Assembly (NCBI GenBank): GCA_009903905.1
Contig: WYEI01000233.1
Location: forward strand, 1 to 9,577
Direction of reading: 5' to 3'
From: Pyrobaculum sp.
GTDB taxonomy: Archaea > Thermoproteota > Thermoprotei > Thermoproteales > Thermoproteaceae
DNA: 9,577 nucleotides
Shown here: one piece after another, positions 1-5,540 of the stretch
Numbering within the stretch: the stretch's first letter is position 1
Layout of the letters: every line of letters begins with the position of its first letter
The notes under the pieces: model-generated
Database searches by the model: none
What the model was told of the DNA's origin: nothing
Seen by the model: the letters and a program-made list of their open reading frames with translations, nothing else
Translations under genes and position numbers: made by a program

Positions 1-175
1 CCTTCGCGCCGTCTTTCTTGGCCTTCACCCGGTACCTCACCGCCCCCTCAACGGCGCCGCCCTCAACGTCTATGTCTACGTCCAGCCGCATGTGCACCAC
101 GTCGAAGTCATACGACCTGGGATACCGGGGCAGGTATTCCGGGAACGCGAAGTCTCTCCCCACAAGGTGCTTCAT
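1..175 (-). CDS. Probable M1-family metallo-aminopeptidase, N-terminal fragment (runs off left edge)
   Basis: Only the first 58 codons are present; the gene continues beyond position 1. The ATG at 175-173 opens a protein beginning MKHLVGRDFAFPEYLPRYPR, followed by a strand-rich stretch with the pattern YDFDVVHMRLDVDIDVEG...VEGAVRYRVKA. That pattern matches the start of the N-terminal beta domain of M1 (gluzincin) aminopeptidases, where a 'Y-x-x-x-H-x-x-L-x-x-x-x-D' strand precedes a 'G-x-V/A-x-x-x-x' strand. These enzymes are zinc peptidases that trim N-terminal residues from peptides, usually in the cytosol. The catalytic HExxH and GAMEN motifs would lie outside the window, so the assignment rests on the N-terminal domain alone. 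A TATA-like box centred about 22 bases upstream fits a leaderless mRNA starting at this ATG. The alternative is another protein with the same beta-sandwich fold. Confidence 0.55.
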   Translation of the reverse strand, partial: MKHLVGRDFAFPEYLPRYPRSYDFDVVHMRLDVDIDVEGGAVEGAVRYRVKAKKDGAK

Positions 176-192
176 AGCCCCCTAGGGGATGC

Positions 193-202
193 GGTTTAAA
201 AG
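193..202 (-). promoter_or_regulatory. TATA-like box for the M1 peptidase gene
   Basis: Read on the minus strand this is CTTTTAAACC, centred about 22 bases upstream of the ATG at 175. This is close to the spacing seen at the other start codons in this window and fits leaderless transcription. The core TTTAAA is palindromic, so it could also fire rightward towards the PaRep2b fragment, but no start codon there sits at leaderless distance. Confidence 0.5.
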
Positions 203-240
203 TATTGCACAGAGACCGCAAAACTTTAACCCCAGGTTAC

Positions 241-831
241 ATGGACACCTGGGCGGAACGTATGATGGCTATGGGGCTTGTGGAGGACGTCCACTTATCG
301 GTGAAGATGCCGGAGGGCGGAGGTGTGGGCTACGTGAGGATCCTTAGGGAGGGTTTGGCGTATGCCGCGTGGCTTTCCGTATACGGCTCTGGGAGGCAAC
401 GGGAGCTGGCGGCGGAGTTCGTGAGATACATACTCCAGAGGGCTTGGGAAGAGGGCGACGACATATACGAAAAAGCCGAAGAGATCGTAGAGGAGGGGAA
501 GGCGAGGGGCTACCTGACGCTGAAGGGCTTTGAGAAGAAGGTCGTAGTGAATGGTAGAAAACACGTGGTGAAGGTCACAGGCGGAGATGCCGAGCTTGAG
601 GAGAGCCAGAGCGGCGAGACCTTGCTGAGGATTTTGATAACGGCGGAGGTAGACACCCCCGGCGGCAGAGAGAAAGACGCCGAGAGACTCGCCGCCGTGG
701 TAGAGGCGCTGATGGGCAAAAAGCCGAAGATACGCCGCATGAAGAAAGGCAGGGTGGTTGTAAAGTGCGGCAGAGAGCACCCAGACTGCTTCGCCCGCTA
801 CGTCGAACTTGCAGACGCCATAGAGAAGTGA
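241..831 (+). pseudogene. Decayed PaRep2b-family protein fragment
   Basis: The frame is open from a TTG at 205; the first ATG is at 241, which I take as the start of the similarity. The protein contains stretches I recognise from the Pyrobaculum PaRep2b repeat family: LREGLAYAAWLSVYGSGRQR, then AEEIVEEGKARGYLTLKGFE, LLRILITAEVD, GGREKDAERLAAVVEALMGK, and CGREHPDCFARYVELADAIEK. PaRep2 proteins are usually much longer and their function is unknown, so this is a C-terminal remnant of about 197 codons. Two marks of decay are visible. The ITAEVD block joins almost directly to PGGREKDAERL, where family members as I remember them have roughly 25-40 further residues. In addition, the frame stops at TGA (829-831) and then continues with LEETDR, which matches the usual C-terminal KWLEETGR, so TGG (Trp) appears to have become TGA. 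No promoter at a convincing distance is seen. The family match is from memory. Confidence 0.7.
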
Positions 832-876
832 CTAGAGGAGACGGACCGGTGGCCCCAGCCTTCTACGTCGTTTTAA
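832..876 (+). other. In-frame continuation of the PaRep2b fragment past its TGA
   Basis: Reading on in the same frame after the TGA gives LEETDRWPQPSTSF and then TAA at 874-876. The first six residues fit the expected PaRep2b C-terminus (typically ...WLEET-R), while the rest looks like random read-through. This supports a nonsense substitution rather than a natural end of the gene at 831. Confidence 0.5.
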
Positions 877-900
877 ACACCTCGGCAGGTTCAGTTTAGA

Positions 901-909
901 GTAAAAAGG
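901..909 (-). terminator. T-tract after the Lrp-type regulator
   Basis: Four bases past the TAG stop (915-913), the minus strand reads CCTTTTTAC, giving a run of five T. Short oligo-T runs without a hairpin are the usual intrinsic termination signal in archaea. The site lies directly downstream of the regulator gene and before the 3' end of the PaRep2b remnant, where transcription would need to stop. Confidence 0.35.
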
Positions 910-912
910 AGG

Positions 913-1383
913 CTATTCTTTGACGGCGCCTATGGAGATGAAGGTCTTGGTTTCCTTCACGCCCTCCATGTTGTTTATGGAGTCGAGCACTTTGTCAAGC
1001 ACAGTCTCTTGTGTAATGATTGCCAGGTCGTAGTCGCCGGCGAGCCTAAGCGCCTTCTCGACGGGCAGTTTCTTAGTTGCGTCATATACCTTGTCTCGGT
1101 ACTTCGGCTCGATCTTCACCAGTATAATAACGTCGCTGGACTGACCCTTCAGAAGCCTCACGGCCTTTTCGGTGATGTCCACAAACTCGCGGCCAGTCCT
1201 GACAAGGCCAAGCTCCTTAAGCCGCTTTAAATGTATTGCTAAGGCTTGCCTAGTCATGCCGAGTTCTCTTGCAATCTCGTCTTGATCGCCATATACGGTG
1301 TACACCCTCATGGGCTGAGCCCTCTGTAGCAGGTGGTTTAGCAACTGGTATTGACGGTCAGTAAGCTTAGTCTCTTCCGTCAT
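913..1383 (-). CDS. Lrp/AsnC-family transcriptional regulator
   Basis: A 156-residue DNA-binding protein. Residues about 8-75 form a winged helix-turn-helix, with DEIARELGMTRQALAIHLKR as the helix-turn-helix core and LGLVRT leading into the wing. Residues about 83-156 form an alpha-beta ligand-binding and oligomerisation domain of the AsnC/RAM type, with the characteristic VEKALRLAGDYDLAI segment and a closing ETKTFISIG strand. Proteins of this family assemble as dimers to octamers and often sense amino acids; the effector here cannot be read from sequence. The open frame extends 17 codons upstream to 1434, but that stretch is encoded by the AT-rich promoter (YIYISKILTIT). The ATG at 1383, with a TATA box 24-25 bases upstream, is the better start and implies a leaderless mRNA. 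The gene is divergent from the surface-protein gene at 1602, so it may control that gene or itself. Confidence 0.85.
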   Translation of the reverse strand: MTEETKLTDRQYQLLNHLLQRAQPMRVYTVYGDQDEIARELGMTRQALAIHLKRLKELGLVRTGREFVDITEKAVRLLKGQSSDVIILVKIEPKYRDKVYDATKKLPVEKALRLAGDYDLAIITQETVLDKVLDSINNMEGVKETKTFISIGAVKE

Positions 1384-1402
1384 AGTAATCGTGAGAATTT
1401 TA

Positions 1403-1412
1403 GATATATAAA
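1403..1412 (-). promoter_or_regulatory. TATA box of the Lrp-type regulator gene
   Basis: The minus strand reads TTTATATATC, centred 24-25 bases upstream of the ATG at 1383. This is a strong archaeal TATA box at leaderless spacing. It decides the start codon, because the longer frame beginning at 1434 would start upstream of the promoter. Confidence 0.7.
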
Positions 1413-1510
1413 TGTATCGTTGAACTGAAAGCATTGGATCTCTGTATTTTTTTAGTTAAGAAGAACGACGCAGAATACACGGCAGAGAACGGCACGCCGC
1501 TGTTAGTTGT

Positions 1511-1520
1511 AAATATATAA
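1511..1520 (+). promoter_or_regulatory. TATA box upstream of the surface-protein gene
   Basis: AAATATATAA lies within an AT-rich run. The predicted start of transcription, about 24-26 bases downstream, is near 1541, just before the GTG at 1548. If translation starts at the ATG at 1602, the mRNA has a leader of about 60 bases. A weaker AT box (AGATTTATTT, 1571-1580) is centred 26 bases before 1602 and could give a leaderless transcript instead. The intergenic interval 1384-1601 also holds a run of seven T (about 1447-1453); nothing else stands out in it. Confidence 0.5.
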
Positions 1521-1601
1521 ATTTTTCTCATATCCTGTAAAGACCACGTGACGCGTCTTTACACGGACATAGATTTATTTAGGAGACCGAACCAGCCGCA
1601 T

Positions 1602-2888
1602 ATGAAGCTTGCGGCCCTGCTTCTACTAATGTCAATCATGACTCTAGGCGCCCTGGTGGAGGTCCGAGACGCTCTCGGCTTCCCGATACCAAACGCCACA
1701 GTGTGCGTCCCAAATGGATGTGTTAAGACAAACGCCACAGGTATTGCGGAGATCCCCCTCGGCGTGGCGGTGGAGATATACCTCAACGACATGTTGGTGG
1801 GGAAAACCTACTCAACAGGTCACGACATCGTCACAATAAACCGCCTAGAGACATTATCCATACAGCCAACGGAGGCCAGTGGATACGTTATAGTCAAGAT
1901 GGTTAAATTTCTCAACGGGACGTATGGAGACCTTAAGATAGAGTTTAGAAACAACAACCTCTCGCGGCCTCTACCCGTAGGCATTATAAACTACCACCTA
2001 GAAATATACATAACAGAGGTAGGAAACTATAGACTTCCAAACGCTACTTTGCTTAAGACAGAGTTGTGGAATCCCGTGGTTAACCTCGAGGCGGCTGGCC
2101 TTGTGACAAGCTGTAGAATAATTCTAGCTCCGCCCATCACCTCGGCGGTTCTATACGTAGACGGCCGCGCCGCCACGAGGGGGGCGAGGAACTTGACCAC
2201 CTACCTCATCAAGGGGCTGAACTACAGCGCAGTAGTCAACACCGAAGTACTTCTGCCAAACGGCACTAGCTACACCACAGTCTTCCAGCCGCAAGACTAC
2301 TGCGGCCGTCTCTATGCCGTAAACGCCACTAGACTCACCATACGTGTCGTGGACTCCTTTGGAGCTGTGAGAGACGACTGGTTAATCAAAGCGGCTGGCC
2401 GCACCTATAGAGGTCAGGTGGAGCTCTGGGTCCTCCACGGCGTGGTCTATAAAGTGGAGATAGACGCCGGCTTCACGAAGAAAGATGTGTCCATCGCCAC
2501 GAGATACCTCTCCGAGACTCTCATAGTCAACATCGAAAACAGCTACCTAGTCCTCAACTACCTCCAGCCGCCGGTGAGAGTCTACATATTGGGCAACTAC
2601 AGCGTAGTGGACCGCATGCCGCGCCGCGTGGAGCTCCCGCCTGGAAAATACACAGTCGTCGTAGACGTAGGAGGGAGAAACGTCACATACACAGTGACGC
2701 TTAGGCCAGGAGAAGTCCTGCAGTTGACAGTTGGGCTTTCCACATCTCCACAACAACAAAAGACAAACACAGATATGACCTACGTCTTCGTAGGCGTCAT
2801 AGCAACGGCCATAGCGGCCACTGCGTTGCTTGCAATCAAAGCGACTCGCCGCCGTCCACAACTAACACGTTCCCCGTCACGTAGCTAG
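1602..2888 (+). CDS. Secreted, membrane-anchored glycoprotein with PEGA-like domain, function unknown
   Basis: A 428-residue protein with a type I membrane layout. Residues 1-17 (MKLAALLLLMSIMTLGA) form a hydrophobic signal peptide. The ectodomain opens with a beta-sandwich segment (VEVRDALGFPIPNATVCVPN) like carboxypeptidase regulatory or Ig-like repeats. It contains 11 N-x-S/T sequons, many Thr and Val residues, and four cysteines. Residues about 325-379 resemble a PEGA domain (VELPPGKYTVVVDVGG followed by LRPGEVLQLTVGL). A Ser/Gln/Thr-rich stalk precedes one transmembrane helix at about 394-412 and a basic cytoplasmic tail (KATRRRPQLTR). The frame is open from a GTG at 1548, but the added 18 residues would place a charged extension before the signal peptide, so I prefer the ATG at 1602. 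It is probably exposed on the cell surface and glycosylated. I do not recognise a specific family and propose no enzymatic role. The last 53 bases overlap the convergent dehydrogenase gene. Confidence 0.75.
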   Translation: MKLAALLLLMSIMTLGALVEVRDALGFPIPNATVCVPNGCVKTNATGIAEIPLGVAVEIYLNDMLVGKTYSTGHDIVTINRLETLSIQPTEASGYVIVKMVKFLNGTYGDLKIEFRNNNLSRPLPVGIINYHLEIYITEVGNYRLPNATLLKTELWNPVVNLEAAGLVTSCRIILAPPITSAVLYVDGRAATRGARNLTTYLIKGLNYSAVVNTEVLLPNGTSYTTVFQPQDYCGRLYAVNATRLTIRVVDSFGAVRDDWLIKAAGRTYRGQVELWVLHGVVYKVEIDAGFTKKDVSIATRYLSETLIVNIENSYLVLNYLQPPVRVYILGNYSVVDRMPRRVELPPGKYTVVVDVGGRNVTYTVTLRPGEVLQLTVGLSTSPQQQKTNTDMTYVFVGVIATAIAATALLAIKATRRRPQLTRSPSRS

Positions 2889-3516
2889 AGGCCGGCGAGA
2901 GGAGCCAGTAGATCGCCTCAGCCGCCTCCTTCGGCGTGCCCAACCGCTTCAATATAGTCCTCTCCCGAAACGCCGCAAGCTCTTGCGGAGAGATCCACCC
3001 GGTCCACCCGGTCTCAATGGGGCCAAACGCCACTGCGTTTATCCTGACCGGTGCCAGGGCCTTCGCGAGGCTCCTTGTAAGCGCCACCAGAGCCCCCTTG
3101 GCCGCCGCGTAGGGTATACCGTAGACGTCGCCTATTAAGCCCGGCGTCGACGAGACCAAGACGATGGAGGAGCTGGGCGTTAGCCCGGGCAGAAACGCCT
3201 TGACAACGTTGAAGCTCCCCACCACGTCGACGTTGAAGACATCTAGGAAGTCCCGCGCGTCCAGCTCCCCCACGCCCTTAACCCACAGCCTGGCATCGCC
3301 GTGGCCGTGCAACAGCGCTACGCCGTCTACCCTGCCCACCTCCTCAGCCGCCTTCTTGAGACACCGGAAGTCGAGCACGTCGCAACTGTAGTGGACATCG
3401 GCGTCGGAAGGCCTACGCGAGATCCCAACCACGTAGTCGCCGCGGCTTTTCGCCAGCCTAACCAAGGCCCTGCCGATGCCGCCGCTTGCCCCAGTAACCA
3501 CAATCCTCAACGGCAT
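2836..3516 (-). CDS. Short-chain dehydrogenase/reductase (SDR), NAD(P)-dependent
   Basis: A 226-residue classical SDR with a Rossmann fold. The cofactor glycine motif TGASGGIG spans residues 8-15. Two arginines after the second strand (Arg34-Arg35) suggest a preference for NADP(H). The catalytic residues are in place: Asn95 (FNVDVVGSFNV), Ser122 or Ser123 (VLVSST), and Tyr136 and Lys140 (YAAAK). It ends with the usual ASSYVTGNVLVVDGG signature. The NNAG structural motif after the fourth strand is replaced by LLHGHG (residues 68-73), which is atypical. Such enzymes oxidise alcohols or reduce ketones. The substrate cannot be told from sequence; a 3-oxoacyl-ACP reductase-like annotation is common for this type but unsupported here. 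The protein is slightly shorter than the usual 240-260 residues. No good TATA box is seen at leaderless distance before the ATG at 3516. The 3' end overlaps the convergent surface-protein gene. Confidence 0.88.
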   Translation of the reverse strand: MPLRIVVTGASGGIGRALVRLAKSRGDYVVGISRRPSDADVHYSCDVLDFRCLKKAAEEVGRVDGVALLHGHGDARLWVKGVGELDARDFLDVFNVDVVGSFNVVKAFLPGLTPSSSIVLVSSTPGLIGDVYGIPYAAAKGALVALTRSLAKALAPVRINAVAFGPIETGWTGWISPQELAAFRERTILKRLGTPKEAAEAIYWLLSPASSYVTGNVLVVDGGESL

Positions 3517-3591
3517 AGCAGCCCACTAATTGGTCTAGCTACGCGAAAACTTGTGGTCGCCATGTCCGCGCCTGCGATGTAGAGTTAAAAG

Positions 3592-3603
3592 CTTTATAAA
3601 AAG
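3592..3603 (+). promoter_or_regulatory. TATA-like box before the decayed gene
   Basis: CTTTATAAAAAG is centred about 22 bases before a TTG codon at 3619, the spacing seen at other starts here. A purine-rich GGAGGA (3609-3614) also sits five bases before that TTG and resembles a ribosome binding site. Both signals are strong for a region that now lacks an intact gene, which suggests the promoter has outlived its gene. Confidence 0.5.
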
Positions 3604-3618
3604 ACTGCGGAGGACAGA

Positions 3619-4009
3619 TTGAACCAGCCCCTTCTTGAGGCAGCAAAGCGCTGTCTAGAGAGGGGGGCGTAACTCATCAGAGAGGACTGTGTTGATGCAT
3701 GTGTGAAGGTTTGGGCCGCGTGAGACACGCAACCGTAGCGCTGACCCTCAAAATGCTGGACAGGGGCGACCCGCCGAGGGAGTTGGAGGGTGTTAGTAAA
3801 AATGCATTTATTAGTCTCAGCGATGAAGAGGCGGAGAGATGGGCCGCATACTTCATCGTTGTGAGGGGCGGACTGCACTGAGAGCGCTTCTACGGCTTAA
3901 TACATTGAGGAGCTGGTACGCCGCTCGCTCAGAGGGCTGGCAATACGTAGAACTCGTGGAAGAACTTGTCGGCAAGCATGTTATGAGAAAAGCTACGTGG
4001 TTGAGGTGA
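3619..4009 (+). pseudogene. Decayed protein gene of unknown family, spread over three frames
   Basis: No single frame is open, but three successive segments read like one helical protein. Segment 1 starts at TTG 3619 (MNQPLLEAAKRCLERGA), hits TAA at 3670-3672, and continues in frame as LIREDCVDACVKVWAA to about 3720. A one-base deletion or equivalent then moves the reading to the next frame: RHATVALTLKMLDRGDPPRE and then SLSDEEAERWAAYFIVVRGG, up to TGA at 3879-3881. A second shift leads to ALLRLNTLRSWYAARSEGWQ and then VELVEELVGKHVMRKATWLR, ending with TGA at 4007-4009. Composition and heptad-like spacing suggest a small all-helical protein of about 125 residues. It could be a HEPN-like or PaREP1-like protein, families common in Pyrobaculum, but I cannot confirm a match. 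A promoter-like box and a GGAGGA site precede it. It is convergent with folE, with one base between the two ends. This accounts for most of the otherwise gene-free interval 3517-4010. Confidence 0.5.
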
Positions 4010-4016
4010 ATCACCT
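4004..4016. repeat. Short inverted repeat at convergent stop codons
   Basis: AGGTGA-A-TCACCT is a perfect 6-base inverted repeat around one central base. It contains the TGA that ends the decayed gene (plus strand) and the TGA of folE (minus strand). The arms are short and no T-run follows, so a terminator role is doubtful; the symmetry may simply come from the facing stop codons. Confidence 0.3.
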
Positions 4017-4574
4017 GCAGATCAGCGGCCGCCTGCAGTCTAGCTGGACATCTATGTCGCCTCTTCTGGCCTCGGTGATCATGTTGTGGTGTTCGTCCCG
4101 CGCCCCCCTGATGAAGGAACACATGTGAACCCCGCACACCTTCACCTTGACGGCGCGGGCCCTCAGCTTCTCCATGAGCAGATCCGCCAGCCACTCCGTG
4201 AACCGCTCCTGCATGATGGGCCTCGCGGCTGCCCACTTCACCAGCTTAATCACCTTGCTCAGCCCCGGCACGCCGTCCCCCGGGACGTAGGCAACGGAGA
4301 CGCGGAGCAAGATAGGCAACAAGTGGTGTTCGCATATAGCCACGGCGCCTATGTTCTCAATAACCACGGGACCCACCTCGGCCTCGTACTCCAGCGGGAA
4401 AAACACCACCTCAGGTGGCGGCTCCCTAAGCCCCCTAGTCAGCTCCTCCATAGCCTTTACGAACCTCTTCGGCGTATCGGCGACGCCGGGCCTAGAAACG
4501 TCCTCGCCAAGATGCCTCAACAAAGCCTCCACGCCCTTTTCAGGCCTAAGCCTCTGCTCCCTTTCGGCAATCAC
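4011..4574 (-). CDS. folE: GTP cyclohydrolase I (type IA, FolE)
   Basis: A 187-residue cytosolic enzyme that converts GTP to 7,8-dihydroneopterin triphosphate. The motifs are clear: TPKRFVKAMEEL (34-45), CEHHLLP (81-87), GLSKV (104-108), QERFTEWLADLL (122-133) and GVHMCSFIRGA (148-158). By analogy with the E. coli enzyme, Cys81, His84 and Cys152 bind the catalytic zinc, and His83 and His150 belong to the active site. All are present, and the length is normal for a form lacking the longer N-terminal region of the bacterial enzyme. In archaea the product feeds pterin synthesis or, through QueD-type enzymes, the preQ0/archaeosine pathway of tRNA modification. In a crenarchaeon archaeosine is the more likely use, but no partner gene is in the window. 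The start is a GTG at 4574 with a TATA box about 22 bases upstream, so the mRNA is probably leaderless. The upstream glycosyltransferase gene ends 23 bases before it in the same direction. Confidence 0.95.
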   Translation of the reverse strand: MIAEREQRLRPEKGVEALLRHLGEDVSRPGVADTPKRFVKAMEELTRGLREPPPEVVFFPLEYEAEVGPVVIENIGAVAICEHHLLPILLRVSVAYVPGDGVPGLSKVIKLVKWAAARPIMQERFTEWLADLLMEKLRARAVKVKVCGVHMCSFIRGARDEHHNMITEARRGDIDVQLDCRRPLICR

Positions 4575-4590
4575 GGCACGAACTCGAAAC

Positions 4591-4600
4591 TACTATATTA
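4591..4600 (-). promoter_or_regulatory. TATA box of folE, touching the glycosyltransferase stop codon
   Basis: The minus strand reads TAATATAGTA, centred about 22 bases before the GTG start of folE. Its first three bases (4600-4598) are the TAA stop codon of the upstream glycosyltransferase. folE can therefore be transcribed on its own although it lies only 23 bases downstream of a gene in the same direction. Confidence 0.6.
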
Positions 4601-5494
4601 ACATTTGCCGCAAACAACGCGACCCCGCCATTCGAAACACCGCCTAAATGCGGAGGCGAAAAACACCGCCGCCTGCAGCGGCCTCTCCAGAGGCGAAAGG
4701 ACAACCTGCGCCCAGTCCACCCTCCCCAAGGCCCTCCGCGACCTGAGGGCAGTCCTCGCCGCGTGGATGAGGAAAAGAGGCGGAAAGAAAACGGCCGCCG
4801 CCGTCCACAAGACGTAGTAGAGGGTCTCCACGAGCCACAGCCTGAAATTCGCCAGCTTAGCCGCTGTGGCCTGCCGTAAGAAGAAGCCCGACGCGTCCTC
4901 GGCTCCGTCCATCGGGACCAACACCGGCAGAACCTCGATGTCGCCGGCCACCGCAGTGAGGGCCATGTCGTCCACGGGGCACCTCTTAAGCGCCTCCGCC
5001 GCCTCCCGCCTTCTCGCCGCCGGCACCGTCATGGCCCCGCCGTAGAGAAACCGGGTCCGTCTCCACACCATCCAGTCGAAGCCCCCCAGGGAGAAGAGGT
5101 TTTGAAACCTGTCCATCACCCAGCGGTAGGCCGTGGCGAATCTGCCGCAGGCCCCTCGAAGCGCCTCCAGCCAACGGCCGGGATGAGCGTCGTCGTCGAT
5201 AAAGACGTAGAGATCCGCCTCCACCTCCTCCAGAGCTGTGGCCAGCGCCCCCGACTTGCCCCCGTACTTGTTTAAAACCCACCTAAGCCCCGCGGCCTCG
5301 GCCGCCTCTGCGTCCACCTCGTCGTCTACCACTACGTAGTCCACCACCCCCGCGAATCTCCGCAAATCGCGAGGTCTTTTGACGGGTAAAACCACCACAG
5401 CCCTACAGCCGCCGCTTGGCGTCGCGCGCATAGAAGCCTCGGCGGCAAGATGCAGAAGCTCATAGGCCAACACCGCCACAGCAAATATCCACAT
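4598..5494 (-). CDS. Membrane glycosyltransferase, GT-A fold (GT2/GT21-like)
   Basis: A 298-residue membrane protein. An N-terminal hydrophobic helix (about residues 1-19) is followed by a GT-A catalytic domain. AVVVLPVKRPRD (32-43) is the first strand. NKYGGKSGALATAL (75-88) resembles the nucleotide-side loop with Lys-Ser-Gly-Ala. YVFIDDDAHPGRWLEAL (96-112) carries the metal-binding DDD at 100-102. FLYGGAMTVPA (149-159) and PVDDMALTAV (173-182) match the acceptor-side GG and the D/E-D positions of ceramide glucosyltransferase-like enzymes. FFLRQATAAKLANFRLW (204-220) replaces the usual (Q/R)xxRW motif. A transmembrane segment at about 219-245 follows, then a basic segment and an amphipathic C-terminus. 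It should transfer a sugar from a nucleotide donor to a lipid or lipid-linked acceptor at the cytoplasmic face; donor and acceptor are unknown. It is shorter than typical GT21 proteins. It shares a 46-base divergent promoter region with nuoD, but I see no functional link. Confidence 0.75.
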   Translation of the reverse strand: MWIFAVAVLAYELLHLAAEASMRATPSGGCRAVVVLPVKRPRDLRRFAGVVDYVVVDDEVDAEAAEAAGLRWVLNKYGGKSGALATALEEVEADLYVFIDDDAHPGRWLEALRGACGRFATAYRWVMDRFQNLFSLGGFDWMVWRRTRFLYGGAMTVPAARRREAAEALKRCPVDDMALTAVAGDIEVLPVLVPMDGAEDASGFFLRQATAAKLANFRLWLVETLYYVLWTAAAVFFPPLFLIHAARTALRSRRALGRVDWAQVVLSPLERPLQAAVFFASAFRRCFEWRGRVVCGKC

Positions 5495-5510
5495 GGTCTG
5501 GGAGGAGGTA

Positions 5511-5520
5511 TAGATAAATA
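5511..5520 (-). promoter_or_regulatory. TATA box of the glycosyltransferase gene, overlapping the nuoD box
   Basis: The minus strand reads TATTTATCTA, centred about 22 bases before the ATG at 5494. It occupies almost the same bases as the rightward nuoD box. Confidence 0.55.
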
Positions 5521-5522
5521 GT
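5513..5522 (+). promoter_or_regulatory. TATA box of the nuo operon (nuoD promoter)
   Basis: GATAAATAGT is centred 23-24 bases before the nuoD ATG at 5541, giving a leaderless start. Only 46 bases separate the two divergent start codons, and the two boxes overlap, so binding of TBP in one direction should exclude the other. Confidence 0.6.
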
Positions 5523-5540
5523 TTAGTTCATCGTTCAGAT

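Noticed and set aside
1384..1434. 17-codon N-terminal extension of the Lrp-type regulator
   Set aside because: The extension is encoded by the AT-rich promoter and would start upstream of the TATA box, while the ATG at 1383 has ideal leaderless spacing.
3594..3878. Open frame of 94 codons on the minus strand
   Set aside because: It is antisense to the decayed gene, its product resembles no family, and it has no promoter or ribosome site.
3820..3882. Possible C/D-box sRNA (GCGATGAAG ... CTGAG)
   Set aside because: A C-like box and a D-like CTGA are about 60 bases apart, but no clear D' and C' boxes lie between them and no k-turn stem is evident. The stretch is better explained by the decayed protein gene.
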